DNA from: Larimichthys crocea
Taxonomy: Eukaryota > Chordata > Actinopteri > Sciaenidae
Direction: 5' to 3'
NCBI RefSeq assembly: GCF_000972845.2
Contig: NC_040016.1
Location: 20,240,005-20,304,004, forward strand
DNA length: 64,000 bases
The first letter of the stretch is position 1. Each line of letters opens with the position of its first letter. The notes under the pieces are model-generated. The model did not search any database. It was not told the origin of the DNA and worked only from the letters and a program-made list of their open reading frames with translations. Below, in pieces: positions 26,810 through 38,673 of this stretch. The position numbers and the translations under genes were made by a program.

Positions 26810-27489
26810 CTCTCTCTGTTTTGCTGTCGTTTTTAATCCGACTGCTCTCTGCTCATTTAAACTTCAGCTGAACCTGAAGAGGTGAGACAAACGTCTTGAT
26901 CTGCTGGTTGGTGTGATCATCAGATCCTGTTAAGACCTTTACCTGCAGACTTTATGTTGATTCAGATGCAACTAAAACTGACTCCACGTTTCTATTTTCT
27001 CAACATTCGTCCTCATGTTAGGACACTAAAGACGAATGTGTGCTGTGTCTGCACTTGCACTTGAAAGGATGAGTGTGAAACACTGGAGGCTTCTCGCCCT
27101 CTGTGGTCGCCACATTGGTTACGTGGCGTGGAAGCTGCTGGAGCTGAAGCAGTTCTGGTGAATACTGTAATACACAAATATGAGCTGTGCATGTGTTTTA
27201 TTTTGATATTAGGCAGTCAGATGTTGGGGCCTGGATTGAATTTTGGCAATAAAATGTTCTGATTGTCATTTCTGGTAATACAACACTGCTCTGTACACAG
27301 TGTACCACACAGAAGTATCCAAATTCAGACGCAGCATAATTGTTCAGCAACATTAAGGCCCTACAGTCTTCGTGCATACAAATGGTTTGGTGGTAGCAGT
27401 GGCTGCCAAGCAAAAAACGTACAATTAAAGTAAAATATCAAAATTCAAATAAACATCAAAAACTACAAGTTCACTGACATTTTCTAAGC

Positions 27490-27690
27490 AGATCTGTTTA
27501 TTTATTATTTATCCAGCAGCCACCACCAACGCTTGTCACATTCACCCACTGACATCACAGACATCAGGGTTCAATATCTTGCTGAATGACACTTCAACTG
27601 GAGATGGGGGAGTCAAACCAGCAACCCTCTGATCACCGGACAACAACCTGAACAGCAATGCACTTGTGATACACCCTAATGGAAGAGCAC
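27490..27690. repeat. Fragment of a common teleost SINE/LINE-tail type repeat
   Basis: The phrases gacacttcaactggagatgg and ccagcaaccctctgatcacc resemble a dispersed fish repeat whose consensus contains a 'gaaccggcaaccctctggtt' type block. Boundaries cannot be set by eye. Confidence 0.4.
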
Positions 27691-29094
27691 ATAGTCACTT
27701 TTTGTTTGTTCCCGGTCCAAATCTGATGTTTACATGAATATATCATTTCACACAGTGCTTTATTACTGCCTGTAGTAACCAGCTCAATGTGAAATCAACA
27801 TTTTATTGTGAAGGACAATAAGGGGGGAGAAAAGAAAGCGGAACCGAAGTGCAGGTGGTTTCACTGGTAAGGTGAGCGACTCCTCCCTCTTCCCTCAGAC
27901 AAATTTTGTGAGGAAAAGATGGTGGTTTGCTCTTTCGCTCACTGACCTTGTGATTCTGTTTTCCAGGGTTTTTATTAGGAGAGAGTTGAGAGCAGTGAAC
28001 TCCAACAAAATTCATTTGTTCCTCTAGTTCCACACATTGAAACTCGTAACACAATGTTTTCCTGACTTTTCCTTTTACTCATTTTACTTTTGTGAGGCCG
28101 GAGGTGCAACATGGCAGAAAGTTTCAACCTCAGGAGAGCAGCCTTTTAAAAGTGTGCATTATGTTTGATGTAATTATTGTTAAAGTGACAAAGAAAAATG
28201 TAAATTACTTACTTACTTTTACTATAAAATAAAAGTTTGGGTGCTAATTTACAGATGATGTCTGTAATTTTACATCAGATCAGTATTTGTGATACTATTT
28301 AACATGATGTAATGTTTTTTGAGCCACTGACCTTCAAACGTCTGTGACGTCCCCGCTGATAAACTGACACAGTTATCACTCACCACTTTTCTCTTCTTCA
28401 GCTTCACATCCTAATTTTAGTTTTTCTTTCTCTGCCCCGCTCTCTCATTATTATCGCTGTCAGTCTTTTGTCAGATTTAAAATGTGTCGTTCTTTGTCTC
28501 TTTTTGTTTCCTCTCTCTCTGAGTCTGATCGTTATTTTCTCTCTGCTGTCTTTCTTTGAAAAGTGTGGCTGTGATGCACAGTCAAGGTGACTCATGATTA
28601 TCGCAGCATGTGTTTCAAGATCAGGTGCAACCACCTGCTGAAAGGAAGTAAAATATGACTTTTTGAAGCTGTTACAGACTCATTAATTATGCCTCTGGCA
28701 GAATGTCTAATTAAATTTAACAAGAAACACGTCAGAGGAATCTCAGAGCGATGAGTTGTGATTTTCTCCATCACATCTATCGACCTCTTCATCGTCTGCC
28801 TCTTATTTTCTTGCCAGGAAAGAACTGAGATTGTTTATGTAATTACATAAATTCAACGTATCTTCTGTTTTACGATGTCCTGGAGCATAAAAAGATGATA
28901 ACGAATAAAGAAACAGCAGAAGCTGAGAGCAGAATACAACACATCATCTGACTTCTAATAAATAATAAACACGCATAGAGGAGGAGGAAGAAGAGATCAG
29001 ATATCTTCTCATCAGACTGCACACTCACTCATATGTCCGTCCACCATGAGCCGGGTTCTGCTCAAGGTGTCAACCTCTTAAAAGGAAGTTTTAG

Positions 29095-29215
29095 GAAGGA
29101 CCAGGACTTACTGGAGAGACTACATAGCCCATCACAGCCTGGGCACACCTAAGGATCCCAGAGGAGGAGCTGGAATATGTTGCTGAGAAGAGGGATGTCT
29201 GGAACACACCAGATA
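29095..29215 (+). mobile_element. Non-LTR retrotransposon C-terminal scrap
   Basis: ctggagagactacatagccc encodes the WRDYIA part of the reverse-transcriptase C-terminal motif also seen at 58230-58760 and 60200-60350, followed by decayed frame remnants (gaggagctgg). Confidence 0.55.
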
Positions 29216-29599
29216 AGTGCAAGGAAACTGATGGAGACAAACTATTCTATCCTGTATTTTTTCACCTGTATCTGAAGGTTGAACTGGCTTGTTTAAACAT
29301 TTCTGCCTCACACTGTGCGCCATTCTCTGCTGCTCTAACTAGCTCTCTGAGAGGGAGCACCGCTGTGACCACAGCATCAAGTACCTGCGGTGTCTGCTAC
29401 TATATTTACCTCTCAGCACTTCCCCGAGATAAATAAAGAGAAATTGGAACGGCTGTCTGTCCCCTGCCTGCAGGAAAAACATCAGCTTGTTGAGCTGAAG
29501 GTAACGAGGAAAGACATCGAGATAAAGAAAAGGTTAGAAAGAAAGAGACAAGATCGGTAATTTGGAGGAGACAAGATGTGGATCATCGGCTGACCTGAG

Positions 29600-29720
29600 G
29601 CGGGCTGAATGACACCTGGGTGCTCCAACAAACCAGCTGTGACCGCATCCACCTGTCAATCAAAGCGTCCACACTCGTAATTCTGCATAAGCCTTAATAT
29701 AGTTTGAACAGGCCAGACTT
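29600..29720 (+). repeat. Dispersed repeat family, copy E (5' part)
   Basis: Holds cacctgtcaatcaaagcgtc, a cactcgtaattctgcataa-like block and ccttaatatagtttgaacag. It stops where the tail of the family should begin. Confidence 0.65.
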
Positions 29721-30355
29721 CCATATTGGCTTCATAAAATGAAGTAAGTGATGAGGTTTGACCTGCTAGAGTTGAAATCTTTCATCAGAACTGGCTTTAG
29801 CTCCTCCGGTCTCAGTGTAAACAGTGAATGTTACCATTAAAAACACAGAGTCTGAGATTTTTTCTTAATTTAAGTTGTTTAATCAACAATCCAAACAAAA
29901 ACAACTGCAAAGAACCAAACTCTTCTAACGTGTCCACAACAGAAAGACGAGATTTATTTATTTTACGAATAAATAAACTACAAGATGCAGTTTAATGGGA
30001 TGATATGAATCATAACTTCCTTCAGGCTAGAGAGCAGAGGAGAAGCTCTCTGCAGGCTGTCCAAATGTTACAGACCATGTCTGTTTTTGTTAAAGGTGTG
30101 TTAACAGTGTGCTGATGTACCTCTAACACCAGATTTACACAGAGTCGGCTGCTGTCTACACAAGTTATGTACATTAGTTATATGAAATGAAAACTTAGAG
30201 AAGAAACCCTCTTAATAAAACATTTTATTCTCTGATGACTAAACCAGATCAAACCCTCGAGGAGGTGAAGATGGCAACTTTTCCCCTGGCTCCTATTGGC
30301 TAGAGGACAGGATGTAGCAAACAGGAAGTAGAAAAGCAGGAGACACTGCTGGTTA

Positions 30356-30838
30356 CTACATGAACATGTCGTCGTAGCCAGGTGGAGGCATGTGGTCTGG
30401 ATCCGGCCTGAGAAACACAAAACACAGATGTGTTAAATCCTGTTGGTGTCACACTGCTGCCAACTGTAGCTGCTGTTAGATGATGGTAGAAGAAGAGGAG
30501 GGTTACAGGCATGGAGGATGGAGTCGGTGTTAGCTCACAATACAAGAAATCAATCGGTACGAACAAAAGAGGAACAAACGTGGGTTCCTGCACGAGGCCA
30601 ACACCGTCTCGGAAAACAGATTTCACAATAAAATCGCCATGACTTCCACAAAATGTACCTGACGCAGCTTCAGCTAAGACAGAAAGAGGACTGCAGACTT
30701 TGTCCTCCATCACTTACACTGCAGTCACATTAGGAAGGGGTCACTTTGTGAACAGTATGGCCATGAGACCCAAAACTCTTTGAATTTACATATGAGCACG
30801 AGGATATGGTCTTGTGAATGTGAATCTAGGACAGACAG

Positions 30839-30887
<49 letters not shown>

Positions 30888-32609
30888 TCACCCTGGCCTG
30901 CGTCGTCCGATTGGTCCAAATGGGTCGAAGCGAGCCCCGGGGGGAACAGCTCCGGGAGGCAGGATGTCTGGTATGCCGCTGGAGGGGTCAAAACCAGAGC
31001 GAGGATAGCCCGACCTCAACGGGTCGACGATCATCCCACCGCCGCCGCGAGACCTGAGAGGGGAGGAGCGAAAGAGAGGGAGGGACACGTGAGCAACAAG
31101 AGTTTTTTATACTTTCATTCACACATTTTTTCCTCATTAATTCAAGTTTAATTGGTGTTTAATAATTTGGCATTTAGACTTGTGTTGTTGCAGGGAAATG
31201 CACTCATCATATCAAACTTTGGGAGTTAATCGTGTGCAAACACTCACTGCAGGACGCTTCAATGGAGAAGCCTGATTGGAGGGCAGATTAAAAAAGCTAA
31301 CAGTGATCTAAAATGAGAGACTAAACAGACTCGATTGTTTTGGTTTGGCATTGTCTCCGGTGTTCATCCTGCAGCTGTGATATTTGAGGTTTAGAGCTCC
31401 GCGTTTAGCTGAACGAGCGGCAGTAATCCTCTGTCTGTTAACTGTTTGCACAAACTGTTCATCGCCCGAAATCCCAGATTAGAACAAAATCACACACACA
31501 CACTGATGCTTAAATCTATATCTGAAAATAATTTCCATAAAATAATAATAATAATAATAATAATAATTTGTTGGATTTATTCTGAGACAGACTCACCCGA
31601 AGGGATCCAGATCGGCTCCTCCGGCTGCGAACGGAGGAAGCATGGGGTCAGGCCTGAAACACACAATAACACACATTAACATCTCTAACAGTATATAAAT
31701 AAAACACACTTCAGTCTATGGATCCGATTACTTCATGTTTATACATGCTGTTATTGATTGTGTAAACATGGCAGACTCTGTGGAAGTGCACCCACAGCGT
31801 CTGTGGATAGAAAAGTCTCATTCTAAGGTAACAAAAACACAAAGATTCCTATTTCCAGGTGATTAAACATTAATGAAAACATAGTTATGATGAATATTAT
31901 ATTCTGTTTCTGTTTCCATATATTGGCTTCATTTTTGAACAGTGATTCGTCTGCAGGGTCTTCCAGAATCTGAATTTAATTTAAACTCGACATTATACAT
32001 GATTTATCAGACTCATAATCCCAGTTATTGCATTAGTAATTAGAATTATTCACAGTGAATCACACAGACAGACCTGAAGTCTGTTTTCCGCTGCAGGGAA
32101 AGAGTTTTTGTGTCTGAATGATCCGTCCAACCTTTGCTGTCGTCTCTGTCTCGACATCTTTTCTAAGCTTGTCCATTTCTCTTCCTCTCCACTCTCATCT
32201 TTCTAACCTCCTCCTCCTCCTCCTCTGACACTTTCTGCAGCCCTGACTCAGTTTTTGCTTTCTCATTCATCACTCCTCGTCTCTGTCTCTTTCACTTCTC
32301 TCCCCCTCTTTCCGTCTCATCTGTTTCCTCCCTCTTTACATCTTTTCTCTCTCTCTTTCAGATTTTAGTTTACTTTCTCTCCATCTGTCATTGCTCTCAT
32401 CTTTATCTCCTACTCTTCTCCTCCTCCTCCTCCTCCTCTCTTGTCTCTCCGAGGACGAGGAGGCGACAGCAGCGAGGTCGATAAAATGCTGACATCACCT
32501 CACATCTCATCTGATCGGGTCACAGCTAAGAGGACGAGGAGGGGGAGGAGGAGGACGGGCAGATGAGACGATGAGGACAGAAAAACAGAGTGACTGAATC
32601 TGTCCTGCA

Positions 32610-32647
<38 letters not shown>

Positions 32648-32653
32648 CCACAA

Positions 32654-32703
<50 letters not shown>

Positions 32704-35700
32704 AAAGCTCTGCCTTCAGAGCTCTGCTGCTGTTGTCAACCAGCAGCTCATCTGTCTAGACTTTCCACAAGGCACAAGCTCAGCACATTCACATGTCTGT
32801 GTGTGTGCATGAATGATGGTTGTGTATTTCTGTGTGCACACACACACACAAGCTTATTTTAAAGTCAAGTCCTTCATATGTTTGCTGTGTTCTTGCTCAG
32901 GTCATCGCACCGGGTTCAGACCACATGATCCGACAGATGCAGACCCGTCAAGTGCGGCGATTGATGCTTTTAGTCTGTGTCGTGTATCACGATGGACGAG
33001 AATCGACGGCAGATCTGAGACGCTTCATGACGTCCCGAAAACACAGAAAGACGAGCATCTCTTTAGCCAGTCAGCATCGCACACGCCGCCTGGGACGCCA
33101 TGGTTCGTTTACATTCTTGTTTTTGTTCACCTCCTTCCTGATGACGTCACACAGGTCAGGGATCTATGTGTCGTCTGTCACGTCTCTTTCTGACTCTATT
33201 ACCACCTGATCCGATACGGTGAACATCTTAACATTCAGACGTATTAGAGTATTAATCACGTGACATTTAAAGCGACAATTCACCCAGAAACATATTTTCA
33301 GTCTTATCCAAACAATCTTTATTTGATAATCGAGCTGTGAGTTCAGATTATTTTAATAATCATATAATTATCTGCCATTTATTTCCTCGATTAATCAGTC
33401 TATTTTCCAAAACCACAAAGATATTCAGATCGGATTTGTCAATTCATTGATGGTTGTCATTCGCCTCTCTCCCCTTGTTTTCTGCCTGTCACTATCAAAC
33501 AACAGTTTAAGCACAACCGTGCACACAAAACCAAAAGATAAGTCGGCACCAACGAGGAGATTTCACCCAACACTCGTTAAATCCAGACATGATTTAGTTC
33601 CTTATTTTCTCTCTTTTAAAAAAATCAGCCTTTAATTTGTATCACTGATTAAAATGCTAATAAGATAATTAACTAAGATATAAATTACTATTAGAGGATA
33701 TGTTTACAAGTCTGTCATTACCGACCAGTTTGGCTGTGTTCCCTGGCGAGGATGTCTGGTGGGGATGCGGAGGGGGTCGTCGTCCTCTCCTCTTCGCCTC
33801 TGCTCCACCTCCTCGTCCCTCCGACTCTTTGTCTCTGCCCTCTGTCCTGTCGGTCTGTCTCGGGGCGGCAGCAGCTGAGTCCTCACCTTCTCTGACAAAC
33901 TGTCAGTGTCCTTGAAGACGCTGCAAAAACAAAAACAAAAAACAGAGAAAGGTTGATAATTTTTCTCTTTGAAACATTCAGACTGAATGAAGCTGTTTTT
34001 ATTTTTATTTAAGTTGTCGAGGCCTCAGTTCTTCATCACCAGTGAAAAGATGCTGATATTTGTCATCGTGACCAATAAAACCATTATGAATAAACAAAGA
34101 AGCACACCTGTCAAATGAGCGCAGCTGCTCAGCGTCCACGTGATCGCTGATGTTCACCGTCAGGTCTGTCACCTGCTGTGTGCTGGAGTTCTTCACACAC
34201 AAACACAAACAGAGGACATGCGTTAAAAATACAGAAACAGACAAAAACAGAAATAAAACCTTTAATAGAAGCAGAGTAACGTGAAGAAACAGAAACAGAA
34301 CATCAGAACAGATTATCACATCTGTGCCTCGATATCTGAAACAGTTTCTGACGACCTTCAGCGGTCAGTACAAGTCCTCTCGCTGCAGTGATGCACACGT
34401 GTACTCTGTACACTGTGATGTCACTGCTAGTTTAAACTTTTAACCAGTAAAGGTGAAACATACAGATAGCCGTGCTGCTTAGTCTATGAGCTCAGAGCAA
34501 CGAGGGAGTGTTTGCATCGATACCAGAGGCGCTTTGGACTTCAGGAGAGAGGAAGCCCTCAGGGGAATGCACACCGGAATAGGCACAAGTACTGGAGGAG
34601 GTAACCAAGCTCAGCAGAGGCTAAGAGACTGAAAAGGACCAGCGAGGGAGCTGAGTCTGTATCTGTCTATGATGAACGAGATTGTCTGCCGTCCCCTCAG
34701 TGCTGATATGAAACAGTCAACTGAAGGTCAACTTGTTTTCTGTTGAGTGTATTCGACTTGCTCGACCTACCATCAGGTTGAAGATCAGCGTGGAGTCGAC
34801 AACGATGGCTTTGAGCATGAATTGGGTGTCACCGTCTTTGGCTTTATATCGCAGACTGTACAACTCCTTGTTGCTGCTCCAGTCAGCGGGCAGCAGCTCT
34901 GACTTCTTGTCACTGCTGCGGGGCTGGAGGTGAGAGAGGGACAGAAGAACAGCAAAATATACAGGATTAAAAAGAGTGTGATAACAGTGTTGTTGTAGTC
35001 GGAACCACCTAAACCAAGACCAAGTCATGACCAAGGCAGGAGCAGAGCGAGTAAAGACCAAAGCAGACAGTAGTGCTGTAATACTACACACACTGTACCA
35101 GACCGGCTCTGGGTCGGCTTGGAAAGGCTCGGGGGCGAAGGTGCACCCTCCCACCCGGACCTCGCCACTTCCCGGGGCCGTGGACTTAGTGCTTGCTGCG
35201 CCCTCTCCGGGGCTCACCCCCGGGGACAGGGCCCCCTCGCCCCCGGTGCAACTGTCGAATCGCAACTCATCGCAACTTTCACTTTCTCCCGCAACAAAAA
35301 TGTAAAATGCACCGCAACTTTCACCGCATTTTTTTTGAAAACCTCATGCAACATCAGGCATTTTAGGCCACAACTATTTCAGAAAAGGCGAAATCCTGGT
35401 GGGATTGTTTAATGCAGGGGCTCCCAAACCTTTTAGCCCCTCGACCCTCAAAACAACGATCCCAGTGATTTGCGATTACATTACATTGCATTTAGCAGAT
35501 GCTTTTATCCAAAGCGACTTACAGAGGAGGACATAAGCTGAGAAAGGTGTAAAGGAGCACAGAGTAGTTGTTAGTTTTGTTAGTTTTGTTGAAACTTGTT
35601 GAACATTCCACCATTTGGGGACGACCACAGAGAAGAGTTTAGAGTGACCTCGCTTTGCGAGAGGCGAGGGTACAACTAGACGGTTTGTATGAGCGGAGCG

Positions 35701-36946
35701 TAACGCCCTGGTCGGGACGTGAGCCTTTAGTAAGACGCTGAGATAGGCAGGAGCAGATCCTGAGATGGTTTTGCGACCTCCTACTATCCCCAGATGTCAG
35801 ATGATTCGTCCTTGCTACCTGCTGTAATGTTAATGTTGTTGTTGCTGCTAATGTCGTCAACCTGCCAAGGGTCAGACGGGCCAAAGAAAATCGAAAGGCT
35901 CTTATTTTAAATCCAACTACTTTTTTTAATGTTTTGGTACAATTATGGCCTAAATATGCTATTTCTACAAGTTTTTAAATTTGATTTGATTTCTGAAAAC
36001 TCATAATTTTATCAGTCATTGTAATTGTACAATATGTTTGTGTTGATTTGTTCTGTACACGTCCTCTGTGGCTCTTCCTGAGGTTTCTTCCACCTTTTTC
36101 CTCACTCGAACCGAGGGTCTAAGGACAGATTGTAAAGCCCTCCGAGGCAAAATGTACTTTGTGACTTTGGGCTATGCAAATAAAATCTGATTTCATTTGA
36201 AAACCATCTCCCTCCCTGGCTGCCTCAGTGGTTTAATGTGCAGCAGGATGCTGCAGATGTTGCCGTCTCCTTTGAAGCCGTCTGCAGGGACTGATGATGA
36301 TGAAGGAGGAGAAGGAGAAGGCTGGCTCTGTCACATCACACACAAAGCTCTCCAGGTGATGATGAAACACCGAGTCATAACAACACAGGTGTGTTTTTCA
36401 GTATGACTGCTCCCACGTGACGCGTCAGCTGGCTAAACATGACATGACAGTTTTTTAATCTCCTCTTTATAACATCTGTACTCCATGAATCAAACACGAC
36501 AGCTGCTTGAAACAAACACTGACATGTAAATAAAGTCTGTCTGAAGCTACGTGAGCTCGGTCACACACGGCGGCTCAGTCAGGGGGAGCTAACGTTGAGC
36601 CGTTAGCCGTTAGGACCGGACTCCGTTCACAAACCGACGGTTTTAACGTTTAACTGAAAAGTACAGGCTGATAACTTTAATAAAAACAAACCGAACTGTC
36701 GCTGCTGAACAGTTAAAACACCGATAATTAATTCGGCTTGTGACTAACACACAGAGCAGCTGTTGTTGTGGCTCAGAAATCTGCTTTAACTGTCACAGGT
36801 TCCGGTTCGTAGCTCACCTCGTCCCCGCAGCCGACACACCTGTACCCGCTCTTTATCACGTCCCAGTGCACGAAGCACACGACGGCGTCCTGCGGACAGG
36901 TGATGCCGTCAGACACGCAGGTGTACAACACCTCCAGACCCGCCAT
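30356..36946 (-). CDS. psmf1: Proteasome inhibitor PI31
   Basis: PI31 binds the 20S proteasome and the F-box protein FBXO7, modulating proteasome and immunoproteasome assembly and transport in cytosol and ER. Seven minus-strand exons: 36818-36946, 34771-34923, 34108-34190, 33726-33920, 31597-31653, 30892-31053 and 30356-30407. They sum to 831 nt, 276 aa against 271 in human. The N-terminal FP domain runs from MAGLEVLYTC through DKKSELLPADW and VTDLTVNISDHVDAEQLRSF. The proline-rich C-terminal region holds EDDDPLRIP, GGADLDPFG, GGMIVDPLRSGYPR, ILPPGAVPPGARFDPFGPIG and the terminal PDPDHMPPPGYDDMFM. Every junction keeps phase; the split Trp codon (TG|G) at 33726/31653 and split Gly codons fit the family. 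The start ATG matches the conserved first exon. The gene is convergent with tmem74b and divergent from pigu. Confidence 0.95.
30840..30887. repeat. (GT)n microsatellite at a psmf1 donor
   Basis: Read on the psmf1 strand this is a CA tract beginning within five bases of the donor of exon 30892-31053 (gtgagacacac). Confidence 0.95.
31541..31567. repeat. (AAT)n microsatellite
   Basis: AAT units in a psmf1 intron, about 30 bp from exon 31597-31653. Confidence 0.95.
31790..31930. repeat. Internal fragment of the 17245-17500 MITE family
   Basis: Shares the order aaagtctcatt / gattcctatttccaggtgat / catagttatgatgaatatta with the interior of the element at 17245. The terminal repeats are not seen. 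Confidence 0.5.
32611..32697. repeat. Interrupted (CA)n microsatellite
   Basis: Two CA runs separated by aaaaccacaacc at about 32644-32655, in the psmf1 intron between exons 31597-31653 and 33726-33920. A purine/pyrimidine-biased stretch (about 32150-32460) lies just left of it. Confidence 0.95.
35101..35257 (+). pseudogene. Fragment of 28S rRNA (D2 expansion segment)
   Basis: A GC-rich island in AT-rich intron DNA. It reads gaccggctctgggtcggctt, then aaggctcgggggcgaaggtg, later cttcccggggccgtggactt and gccctctccgggg. From memory this follows the order of the D2 expansion segment of vertebrate 28S rRNA: a GACCGGCTCCGGG-type motif, GGAAGGCYCGG, GAAGGTGGCTCGGGG, CCCGGGGCCGAGGGA, and the D2 closing part ending in ACTGTC. 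Only about 150 nt are present, so it is a nuclear insert and not a functional gene. It lies in psmf1 intron 1, opposite in sense to psmf1. Confidence 0.6.
35470..35600 (-). repeat. SINE-like repeat, copy 1
   Basis: Contains gcatttagcagatgctttta and tccaaagcgacttacagagg, then agctgagaaaggtgtaaagg. It is the reverse complement of the block at 38210-38345. This core is a very common teleost dispersed repeat. Confidence 0.75.
35960..36200 (+). repeat. LINE/SINE 3' tail-like fragment
   Basis: ccgagggtctaaggacagat, tgtaaagccctccgaggcaa and gggctatgcaaataaaatct follow the order of a frequent fish retroelement 3' tail ending in '...ctatataaataaaat'. Confidence 0.55.
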
Positions 36947-37040
36947 GCTTCTTTACTGTAACGACGGTAACGACAGTTTCATGTCCGAGAAATGAAAACG
37001 AAACTCTGCAACACATCCGGTCTGCGCCTTTCAGTGTAAA
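36947..37040 (-). promoter_or_regulatory. psmf1 proximal promoter with ISRE-like site
   Basis: Plus-strand GAAAACGAAACT at 36994-37005 matches the interferon-stimulated response element pattern GAAANNGAAACT. GAAAT directly precedes it, giving three GAAA units in tandem. It is 48 bp upstream of the psmf1 ATG and may lie in promoter or 5' UTR. Binding is inferred, not shown. Confidence 0.4.
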
Positions 37041-37801
37041 AGCACCGGTTAGGTTGTCACATAAACAATAAAAATAAAAGTCATAAAAAGCTGAATTTGG
37101 TTTATTGCCAAGTAAGTTTGTGCATACAGTGAATTTATAATGGTAAATAAATCAGAATCAGAATCAGAAATACTTTAATAATAATAATAATTTATTTTTG
37201 GTAATAATCCAGGTAAACAAACAAACAAAAACAATATATATAAATATATATATATAGATATATATATATATATCGTGTTTAGTGTTGGTATCTTAATTCT
37301 ATGCATATAAATATATTTTATATATTGAGGCTGAACTTGCAGGTTGCATCCGCTTAGTCCTCATATAGCAAGAAATGGCTCTGGACACAGGAACGGTTTT
37401 CTTCCCACAGGCTGTCACTGTGATGAGCTGTTAAAACCAGACAAGCAGTGAAAATAACATTATATAACCTGTGCAATAACCTGCAAATCTGTGCAATACC
37501 TGCTCATTATGATTTATTTATTTATCCACTGTCCACAGAAAAAATATATTATTTATCATTAATAATAGTTCTTCATGATGTATTGAATGGTAATGTGTCA
37601 GCTGCTGCAAACAGACTAAATCAATTTAATTTAATTTATTTTAATCTGAGTGAATTTAGTTTTAATGAAATAAAAGCATCCTCAGCAGAAACCCTGTGTT
37701 GGTGTGTGTGTCTAACTTTACAGCTGAGCTCTGTCAACTGTGTTTTCATCCAACACATGGTGAAAGCATGCTCAGGATACATGGTTCCACTTTGTAAAAA
37801 C

Positions 37802-37892
<91 letters not shown>
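37802..37892. repeat. (GATA)n microsatellite
   Basis: About 22 uninterrupted GATA units between psmf1 and pigu. Confidence 0.97.
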
Positions 37893-38137
37893 TATTGATC
37901 CTGAGGGAAGCAGCATGAGACACTGTAAACATACATTAAAGTTAACATATAAGATAATATAAGGATATATTTTTAGGATATTTAGGAGCAGAAATCTTTA
38001 AAATGTTCCACTTCCAGCTTCTCTAATGTGGATTTGCTTTGTTTGATGTCATTAGATTTGGGGTGATTACTTTGACATTTTTCAACATTTTCTCACTTTA
38101 AACAGATTAAACGATTACTTTATTAATCAAAGAAATA

Positions 38138-38139
<2 letters not shown>

Positions 38140-38206
<67 letters not shown>

Positions 38207-38207
38207 A
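38140..38207. repeat. (GATA)n microsatellite
   Basis: About 17 GATA units, about 250 bp from the first GATA tract and directly before the SINE-like repeat. Confidence 0.97.
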
Positions 38208-38209
38208 GT

Positions 38210-38345
38210 CTACTTCCCTGCCTAACAAAACTAACAAAACTAACAACTACTCTGTGCTCCTTTACACCTTTCTCAGCTTATGTCCTCCTCTGTAAGTCGC
38301 TTTGGATAAAAGCGTCTGCTAAATGCAATGTAATGTAATGTCATG
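38210..38345 (+). repeat. SINE-like repeat, copy 2
   Basis: Reads ctccttacacctttctcagc-like sequence, then gtaagtcgctttggataaaa and gcgtctgctaaatgcaatgt. It is inverted relative to copy 1 at 35470-35600. Confidence 0.75.
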
Positions 38346-38511
38346 TAATGTACTAATGTTTTAAATGTAAAACGAGTCAACAAAGAGTTAAAAATGAATA
38401 ATTAGCGTTAATAAGCAACTGAAAAAACAGAAATATATCTTTGTACAAGCAGTACAAAGTGTTTGCCATTCACGAATTATAAAAAATAAAATAAAACAAT
38501 TCAAATAAATA

Positions 38512-38512
38512 A

Positions 38513-38575
<63 letters not shown>

Positions 38576-38580
38576 TAAAA
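38512..38580. repeat. (AAT)n microsatellite
   Basis: About 20 AAT units ending about 95 bp before the pigu start codon. Confidence 0.97.
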
Positions 38581-38594
38581 TAGTTTTTTATTTT

Positions 38595-38673
38595 CTTCCG
38601 GTTCAAAAGCAAAAACAAAAGACTCCATTTCCCATCGTGCACCTCGCAGGGCGGAGAGCACTTCCTTGTCAAC
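38595..38673 (+). promoter_or_regulatory. pigu proximal promoter
   Basis: CTTCCGG (38595-38601) fits an ETS-factor site. gactccatttcccatcgtgc (38621-38640) resembles the ACTACATTTCCCATxATGC (GFY/ZNF143-type) motif common at TATA-less housekeeping promoters. Both lie within 80 bp of the ATG. Inferred from motif resemblance. Confidence 0.4.

Larger units (their letters stand above)
16269..30355. other. tmem74b 3' UTR and long intergenic stretch; no gene seen
   Basis: No frame reads like a conserved protein or forms a coherent exon chain. The stretch holds a CA tract (16918-16959), a MITE (17245-17500), dispersed-repeat copies (20040-20410, 23755-24060, 29600-29720), GA tracts (21971-22002, 22295-22317), a LINE scrap (29095-29215) and a strong poly(A) signal at 26804. 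Where tmem74b ends is unclear. Confidence 0.6.

Noticed and set aside
30814..31088. Several overlapping plus-strand frames across psmf1 exon 30892-31053
   Set aside because: Antisense shadows of the proline/glycine-rich PI31 C-terminal exon.
34717..35265. A 182-codon minus-strand frame across psmf1 exon 34771-34923
   Set aside because: Only the DKKSELLPADW...LIFNLM part is real coding sequence. The rest is intron, including the rRNA-like island and read-through past the donor.
37802..38207. Regularly spaced GATA arrays resembling a direct-repeat array
   Set aside because: They are simple tetranucleotide microsatellites without unique spacers, so not CRISPR-like.
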